Assembly (NCBI GenBank): GCA_963832305.1
Contig: CAWHTU010000018.1
Coordinates: 478,246-542,245, forward strand
DNA: 64,000 bases
Reading direction: 5' to 3'
Source of the DNA: Roseiarcus sp963832305
GTDB lineage: Bacteria; Pseudomonadota; Alphaproteobacteria; Rhizobiales; Beijerinckiaceae
Below, one piece after another: positions 54,905-64,000 of the stretch (position 1 is the stretch's first letter; each line of letters begins with the position of its first letter). The notes under the pieces are model-generated. The model ran no database searches, was not told where the DNA came from, and worked only from the letters and a program-made list of their open reading frames with translations. The position numbers and the translations under genes are program-made.

Positions 54905-55991
54905 TCAAAACACGATGACGTTGCGCAGCGCCGCGCCGGAGCGCGACGAGGCGACCGCCTCGTTGATCGCCTCCAGCCGATAACGGCCGCTGATCAGCTG
55001 GTCGAGCTTGAGGCGCCCCTCGCGGTAGAGCTTGACGATCATCGGCACGTCGACGATCGGACGCGCCGAGCCCATCTTTGGAGCCGAGGATCCTCTGTCC
55101 GTCGGCGGCGAGATAGCCCGGATCGATGGTCGCAAGCACGCCCGAGGGCGGCATGCCGACCAGAACCGTCGCGCCGTTGCGCTTCATCAGCGAAACGCCC
55201 TGTTCGGCCGCGCCCTTGACGCCGACGGTGACGAACACCCAGTCCGCCTTGCGGCCTCCGGTCAGCGCCTTGACCCGCTCGGCGACGTCCTCGCCCTTCG
55301 CGTTGATCGTCTCGGTCGCGCCGAATTCGCGCGCGGCGGCGAGCTTGGCCGGCTCGATGTCGACGGCGATGATCGGGGAGCAGCCGGCGAGCCGCGCGCC
55401 CTGGATGGAGTTCAAGCCGACGCCGCCGCAGCCGATGACGACGACGCTCGAGCCGGCCTTGACATTCGCCGTGTTGACGACCGCGCCCATCCCCGTCAGC
55501 ACGCCGCAGGCGATGAGGGCGGCGCTGTCGAGCGCGCACGTCGTTCGGGATCGCCACCGCCTGGGACTGGTCGACCACCATCCGCTCGGCGAAGGCGCCG
55601 GTGCGCAGCCCGTGGACGAGCGGCTTGCCGTCGCCGTCGTGCAGCGGGGTTGCGCGATCGAGCGGGAACACCTCCTCGCAGAACACCGGCGCGCCTTCGG
55701 CGCAGGCCGGGCAGAAGCCGCAATTGCGGATCAGCGTCGCGACGACATGATCGCCGGGCTTGAGGCGGGTCACGCCCGCGCCGACCGCCTCGACCACGCC
55801 CGCCGCCTCGTGGCCGTAGACCGCCGGCAGTTCCCCGCCCCAGGCGCCGTCGAGTAGAAGATGTCGCTGTGGCAGATGGCGCAGGCCGCCGTCTTGATCA
55901 GGACCTCGCCCGGGCCCGGCTCGGCGAGCTCGATCGTCTCGACGGTCAAGGGCTTGCCGAACGCGCGGCAGACGGCGGCTCTGGTTTTCAT
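54905..55991 (-). pseudogene. Zinc-dependent alcohol dehydrogenase broken by three frameshifts
   Basis: A medium-chain dehydrogenase can be followed through four frame segments. It begins MKTRAAVCRAFGKPL with ACAICHSDIFY (catalytic zinc Cys). At 55848-55858 it shifts to LDGAWGGELPAVYGHEAAG with NCGFCPACAEGAPVFC (structural zinc). At 55528-55541 it shifts to LDSAALIACGVLTGMGAVV and the NAD motif VVVIGCGGVGLNS. At 55075-55081, in an AAA run, it shifts to MGSARPIVDVPMIVKLY and ends NVIVF. All functional residues survive. Either the gene is recently dead or three sequence errors lie in 1.1 kb. Confidence 0.85.
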
Positions 55992-56280
55992 GGGGATCCC
56001 GGTGGAACGGCGCGATTTGGACGACGCCGTTCAATCCCGCACGGGGACGGAGACTTCAAGCGCAGTCTTGCGGCGGGGGGCGATAATTTTTGTGGGATCG
56101 CGCGGCGCCGGGGTTTCTTGCCGCCCCGCTCTGAAATTGTGATCGTTTGCCAAGCGGATCTGGAAGGGCGCGGCTTGACGGAATTAACCTAGCGGAATAG
56201 GCTGTTTCCTCTTCGGCGCCGCCGGAATTTGTGGGTGCTTAGGGCGGGTGAGCCGTGGTCGCATGACGGGGGAAAAAATT

Positions 56281-56406
56281 ATGCACATCAGCCATAGATT
56301 CATGAATCGGATTGTTGTGGCCGTGGCCGGCCTTGTCGCGGCCGCGGGGGTGGCCCAAGCCCAGCTGGTCGCTGCCGCCAGGACAGCAATCGGGACTATC
56401 CCGTAG
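56281..56406 (+). CDS. Short exported peptide or truncated gene start
   Basis: A 41-codon frame, MHISHRFMNRIVVAVAGLV followed by AAAGVAQAQ and a short tail. It is a convincing signal peptide attached to almost nothing, so it is probably the start of a gene whose body is lost, next to another broken exported-protein gene. The gap from 55992 to 56280 shows no gene. Confidence 0.35.
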   Translation: MHISHRFMNRIVVAVAGLVAAAGVAQAQLVAAARTAIGTIP

Positions 56407-56416
56407 TTAATTTCCA

Positions 56417-56448
56417 TTGACACGATTGCCCATGCGTAAGAGTATAAT
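56417..56448 (+). promoter_or_regulatory. Possible promoter of the broken PEP-CTERM gene
   Basis: TTGACA at 56417-56422 and TATAAT at 56443-56448 are both perfect, but the spacing is 20 bases, longer than the ideal 17. They lie 46 bases before the ATG at 56494. Confidence 0.35.
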
Positions 56449-56493
56449 CGCGCTGCAATCAGTTTGTCCGAAATCGCGGACTCGGGGGAGACC

Positions 56494-57396
56494 ATGCGAA
56501 CATTTCGTGGATTTATTCAGGTTGCGGGATTGGCTGCGGCTGGCGTCGTCGGGCTTGCGGGCGCGGCGAGCGCGCAGGTGCACGATGCCGACGTGGGCAT
56601 CAACCAGAGCTACAGCAGAGCAGCGATTCGTCCGGCCGACGTGCTGCAAGCGGACTTTTCCGCGCGGTCGTTCTACTACAGCGCAACCGACTATACCGCG
56701 CCGGAACGTTAACCATTCCGGGCCCGGACACCCGCTCTCTCATCGTCCAGGGCTATCCGACCCCCGAGCTTGGTTACCAGGACATTCATAAATGGCGCTT
56801 CGAGCCTTACGGACTCGCAGGCGGTCTACCAGACCGGCTCTTACGAGTTTGACCTACCGGCAGGAGTCAGCCAACGGCGTTGTCAGCATCAATTACACCG
56901 GCAGACGCCTACCCGAATGTCGCGGTTGTCACGAACTTTTCCACACTCCAGGATCTGAACGCCGCTGACGCCGTTCACTGTGGACTTCAACGGCATGATC
57001 GTCAGCTCGAATCGCGAACTGAATCCGACATTTATCTTTTTCTATGTGTACAACTCGACCACCAATACGCTGGTTTACAGCGCTAGCGGTTTGGGCTGCC
57101 ATCACCACGACCAGCGTCGTCATTCCGGGCGGAACTCTGGCTGCTGGCCAGGCCTACTACTTTCAACCTGCTTTACGGCGACCGCATCGTATGGCACGAA
57201 CGACTCCGGCATTCGGTCGACCCAGTTCTACGACATCGATACGGCGGGCGTATTTCACCACCGCGGCGTCGCCGTTCCTGAGCCCTCGACCTGGGCGATG
57301 CTGCTGATCGGGTTCGTCGGGCTTGGCTATGCCGGCTATCGAGGCTCGCGGAAGAAACGAATACTGGCCGCGCTGAGGCGTCCGCCACGCGACTGA
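56494..57396 (+). pseudogene. PEP-CTERM exported protein gene with multiple frame breaks
   Basis: A signal peptide (MRTFRGFIQVAGLAAAGVV to ASAQ) starts at 56494. Protein-like stretches then appear in changing frames: SRSLIVQ-like TIPGPDTRSLIVQGYPTP, SLTDSQAVYQTGSYEFDLPA, SITPADAYPNVAVVTNFST, VDFNGMIVSSNRELNPTF, TTTSVVIPGGTLAAGQAYYF and YGTNDSGIRSTQFYDIDTAG. The end is a complete PEP-CTERM signal, VPEPSTWAMLLIGFVGLGY, with a basic tail. At least five shifts are needed, so this is a decayed gene unless the sequence is poor here. A terminator follows. Confidence 0.8.
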
Positions 57397-57401
57397 AGAC
57401 G

Positions 57402-57425
57402 GAAGCCGCCTGTCCGGGCGGCTTC
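57402..57425 (+). terminator. Intrinsic terminator after the PEP-CTERM pseudogene
   Basis: GAAGCCGCC and GGCGGCTTC form a nine-base perfect stem with a six-base loop, followed by TTC. It lies six bases after the stop at 57396, as expected for the end of that transcript. Confidence 0.7.
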
Positions 57426-57689
57426 TTCGCTCCGGGTGAAGGGTTTGGTCAGCTCCAGACGGCTGTACGAGTTTCAACCACCGAAAGCTGGATATTCAAA
57501 ATCTGTTGACGGGCCTATTGCGCCGCAAAAACTTCAATAACCCCCTTGGCAGGCCGATCTGAAACCGCTATGGAGCCCGGTCGGGGTTGACGGCGCGATG
57601 CGACCCCGAATGATCAAACATGGCTACCGCCCTGCAAAGACCAAACCGGTGACGGATGATCAAAGCGGGAGCGGCGGATAGGCCGGAGG

Positions 57690-57835
57690 ACGGAAGGGTT
57701 TCCCTTTGCGTCTGTTCCGGCCATGTCCTGTCCGAGACTGCCGGCGCGTAACCCCTTCGGGGGACACGCTTAATTTCCCAGGCTCTCCGCAAGGAGCGCG
57801 CGCGGGAGCCGGCATAGACGGGGAAGACCGAGTTT
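57690..57835 (+). promoter_or_regulatory. Probable ribosomal protein L10 leader (autoregulatory mRNA)
   Basis: A structured, conserved-looking leader precedes rplJ by about 190 bases, with hairpins such as AACCCCTTCGGGGG and GGCTCTCCGCAAGGAGC near the AATTTCCCAGG segment. In bacteria the L10(L12)4 complex binds such a leader and represses rplJL. The call rests on position and remembered likeness, not on a covariance model. The rest of 57426-58025 holds no gene I can see. Confidence 0.5.
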
Positions 57836-58025
57836 TCAAAGCCGTCCGGCGCGCCCGGGCGGTCGACGCGGTTCGAACCTTCTGTCCGGCGCCGGGCGTT
57901 TCGCCCGCCTCCGGGGACAGGCGCAAGTCGCCGCGGCGCTCGATTCGGTTCGCCGAATCGCGCGGCGCGGCATGTGCAACAGGCGGGTTTCGTGGATAGA
58001 AGCCTGCCGACCGGAGATGAGCACC

Positions 58026-58541
58026 GTGGATAGAACGGAGAAGAAGGAAGCGGTCGCAGCCCTCCACGACGTTTTCTCGAAAACGTCGGCGGTGGTGGTT
58101 GCGCACTATTCCGGCCTGACCGTCGCCCAGATGCAGCGGCTGCGCAAGCAGATGCGGCAGGCGGGCGCCCAGGTCAAAGTGGCCAAGAACAGCCTCGCCC
58201 AGATTGCTCTCAAAGGCACGGACGTCGCCTCGATCGGTCCCCTGCTCAAGGGTCCGACCCTGATCGCATATTCGAGCGATCCGGTCGCGGCGCCCAAGGC
58301 CGCCGTGGCTTTCGCCAAGGATCACGAGAAATTCGTGCTTCTGGGCGGCGCCATGGGCAAGACGGCCCTCGACGTCGACGGAGTCAAGGCGCTCGCGACC
58401 TTGCCGTCCCTCGATGAACTGCGCGCCAAATTGCTGGGGCTCCTCATGGCCCCGGCGACGAAGGTCGCCCAGCTCGCCACCGCGCCGGCCGCCAAGCTCG
58501 CGCGCGTCGTCGGAGCCTACGCCGCCAAAGACGCAGCCTGA
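58026..58541 (+). CDS. rplJ: 50S ribosomal protein L10
   Basis: L10 anchors the L7/L12 stalk on the large subunit. The 171-residue protein starts VDRTEKKEAVAALHDVF and has VVVAHYSGLTVAQMQRLRKQ, VKVAKNSLAQIAL and the C-terminal stalk helix AKLLGLLMAPATKVAQL. I prefer GTG at 58026, which has GGAG at good distance; ATG at 58017 is in frame but too close to that site. In many relatives rplK and rplA lie just upstream; they do not here. Confidence 0.95.
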   Translation: MDRTEKKEAVAALHDVFSKTSAVVVAHYSGLTVAQMQRLRKQMRQAGAQVKVAKNSLAQIALKGTDVASIGPLLKGPTLIAYSSDPVAAPKAAVAFAKDHEKFVLLGGAMGKTALDVDGVKALATLPSLDELRAKLLGLLMAPATKVAQLATAPAAKLARVVGAYAAKDAA

Positions 58542-58592
58542 AGCAGGCTCTTCACAAACATTCGGTTCGAACTACATATAGGAAACCCAGCA

Positions 58593-58973
58593 ATGGCAAA
58601 TCTCGAAAAAATCGTCGACGAACTCTCGAGCCTCACGGTCCTGGAGGCCGCCGAGCTCGCCAAACTGCTTGAATCCAAGTGGGGCGTCTCGGCCGCCGCC
58701 GCGGTGGCGGTCGCCGCCGCTCCGGCCGGCGGAGGCGCGGCCGCCGCGCCGGTCGAGGAGCAGACCGAGTTCTCGGTCATCCTCGCGGCGATCGGCGACA
58801 AGAAGATCGAAGTGATCAAGGAAGTGCGCGCCATCACCGCGCTCGGCCTCAAGGAAGCCAAGGACCTGGTCGAAGCTGCGCCGAAGCCGGTCAAGGAAGG
58901 CGTCAGCAAGGAAGAGGCCGAGAAGATCAAGGCCGCACTGGAAAAGGCGGGGGCGAAGGTCGAGCTCAAGTAA
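58593..58973 (+). CDS. rplL: 50S ribosomal protein L7/L12
   Basis: The stalk protein that recruits translation factors. The 126-residue protein has the N-terminal dimer helix LEKIVDELSSLTVLEAAELA, an Ala/Gly/Pro-rich hinge, and the factor-binding C-terminal domain (EVIKEVRAITALGLKEAKDL). It follows rplJ after 51 bases. The 263-base gap to rpoB contains a weak GC-rich hairpin near 58990-59045 that could set the ratio of stalk protein to polymerase. Confidence 0.97.
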   Translation: MANLEKIVDELSSLTVLEAAELAKLLESKWGVSAAAAVAVAAAPAGGGAAAAPVEEQTEFSVILAAIGDKKIEVIKEVRAITALGLKEAKDLVEAAPKPVKEGVSKEEAEKIKAALEKAGAKVELK

Positions 58974-59236
58974 TGGCCGACCTGCCCTCTGGGGCGCGGC
59001 TGACAAAAAAGGGACGGTCCCGGCCATCGGCCTGGGGCCGTTCCGGCGTTTTCAAAAAGGGTTGCCGGGGGTGAGCGTCGTCGGTCGGCGGCCCGATCCG
59101 TTCGAGGCCGCCCGGCGCGACGAATGAAGTGGAAAGGGGCGTTCGCGACGCCCCGGGAAGACTGCCTTGCGATCCGCTGCGCGTCCTGGCGCGTAGGGGT
59201 CGCGAACAGCGGGCAAGCGAGCTTTAGAGGAGCGAC

Positions 59237-63361
<4,125 letters not shown>

Positions 63362-63499
63362 GCGCAAGGCCGCGCCCGGCCGGTTGGCGGGCGCGATGAG
63401 ATTTTGGCGTTCGTCGCCCACGCCCGTGTGGCGGCGGGCGGCGGTTCCAGCAAGGCGAGTCCGGAGGCGGTTTTTCTCCGGACATCGCGGGAGACCTCA

Positions 63500-64000
63500 A
63501 TGAATCAGGAAATCACCAATCCATTCGCGCCGGTCGCCGCCCCGCAGGCGTTCGACCAGATCCAGATCGCGATCGCGAGCCCGGAGAAGATCCTGTCCTG
63601 GTCGTTCGGCGAGATCAAGAAGCCCGAAACGATCAACTATCGCACGTTCAAGCCCGAGCGCGACGGCCTGTTCTGCGCCCGGATCTTCGGGCCGATCAAG
63701 GACTACGAGTGCCTATGCGGCAAGTACAAGCGCATGAAGTATAAGGGCGTCATCTGCGAGAAGTGCGGCGTCGAGGTGACGCTGTCGCGCGTCCGGCGCG
63801 AGCGCATGGGCCATATCTCGCTTGCCGCGCCGGTGGCGCACATCTGGTTCTTGAAGTCGCTGCCGTCGCGGATCGGGCTTCTGCTCGACATGACGCTGAA
63901 GGACCTCGAGCGCATCCTCTACTTCGAATCCTACATCGTGCTCGATCCGGGCCTGACGCCGCTCAAGGACCGCCAGCTCCTGAGCGAGGACGACTATCTG
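63500..64000 (+). CDS. rpoC: RNA polymerase beta-prime subunit, 5' part cut by the window edge
   Basis: The first 167 residues of beta-prime. They include MNQEITNPFAPVAAP, ASPEKILSWSFGEIKKPETI, the N-terminal zinc-binding CLCGKYKRMKYKGVICEKCG, and HISLAAPVAHIWFLKSLPSR. The start is 138 bases after rpoB, and GGGAGA precedes the ATG. The rest lies beyond the window. Confidence 0.97.
   Translation, partial: MNQEITNPFAPVAAPQAFDQIQIAIASPEKILSWSFGEIKKPETINYRTFKPERDGLFCARIFGPIKDYECLCGKYKRMKYKGVICEKCGVEVTLSRVRRERMGHISLAAPVAHIWFLKSLPSRIGLLLDMTLKDLERILYFESYIVLDPGLTPLKDRQLLSEDDYL

Overview
The window looks like chromosomal DNA of an alphaproteobacterium of the order Hyphomicrobiales. The evidence is the high GC content, the alphaproteobacterial forms of RpoB, ThiC, QueG, TilS and the FzlA-like protein, the pair of DUF465 genes, and the many operons joined by ATGA or GTGA overlaps. 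The family is less certain. PEP-CTERM proteins, a DUF2380 protein and a DUF3141 gene fit Beijerinckiaceae or Methylocystaceae relatives, but this is inference.

Layout. 0-6 kb: truncated lgt, a flippase-like membrane protein, pncA, an FzlA-like GST protein, queG, two divergent DUF465 genes and a chaB homologue. 6-12.6 kb: a PEP-CTERM exported protein, then a ytfQ-ytfR-ytfT-yjfF type sugar ABC importer with a FadR-type regulator. 12.6-16 kb: a ClC channel, purE-purK and a tRNA with anticodon CAT followed by a clear terminator. 16-20.7 kb: a remnant of an ABC-2 permease, then a DUF3141 / phosphate-acyltransferase / fabI operon. 20.7-26.4 kb: a complete peptide ABC importer on the minus strand. 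26.5-30 kb: a P-II gene, hemW, and a duplicated segment (3' end of hemW plus a small four-cysteine exported protein) flanking a hydrolase gene. 30.3-33 kb: pal-cpoB-tilS. 33-39.7 kb: a TPP riboswitch and thiC-(GFA gene)-thiO-thiS-thiG-thiE-thiD. 39.7-48.9 kb: a DUF3095 remnant, a tandem DUF2380 protein, mutS, a YoaK-type membrane protein, a class III cyclase and ada. 48.9-57.4 kb: an accessory stretch with a 2OG oxygenase, an extradiol dioxygenase, two radical SAM enzymes, a mandelate-racemase-family enzyme, a broken alcohol dehydrogenase and a broken PEP-CTERM gene. 57.7-64 kb: rplJ-rplL-rpoB and the start of rpoC.

An unusual feature is the number of reading-frame breaks in otherwise recognisable genes: the FadR-type regulator, mutS, the 2OG oxygenase, the mandelate-racemase-family gene, the alcohol dehydrogenase (three) and a PEP-CTERM gene (several). 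Most are repaired by removing one base. They may be assembly or sequencing indels, real decay, or both. The truncated ABC-2 and DUF3095 fragments are more clearly genuine pseudogenes.

The best leads for something new are the tandem radical SAM pair, which appears to have different base composition; the duplicated four-cysteine exported proteins around a hydrolase; palindromic repeats lying in frame inside thiE and thiD; and the DUF3141 operon that lacks the acetate kinase gene I would expect there.
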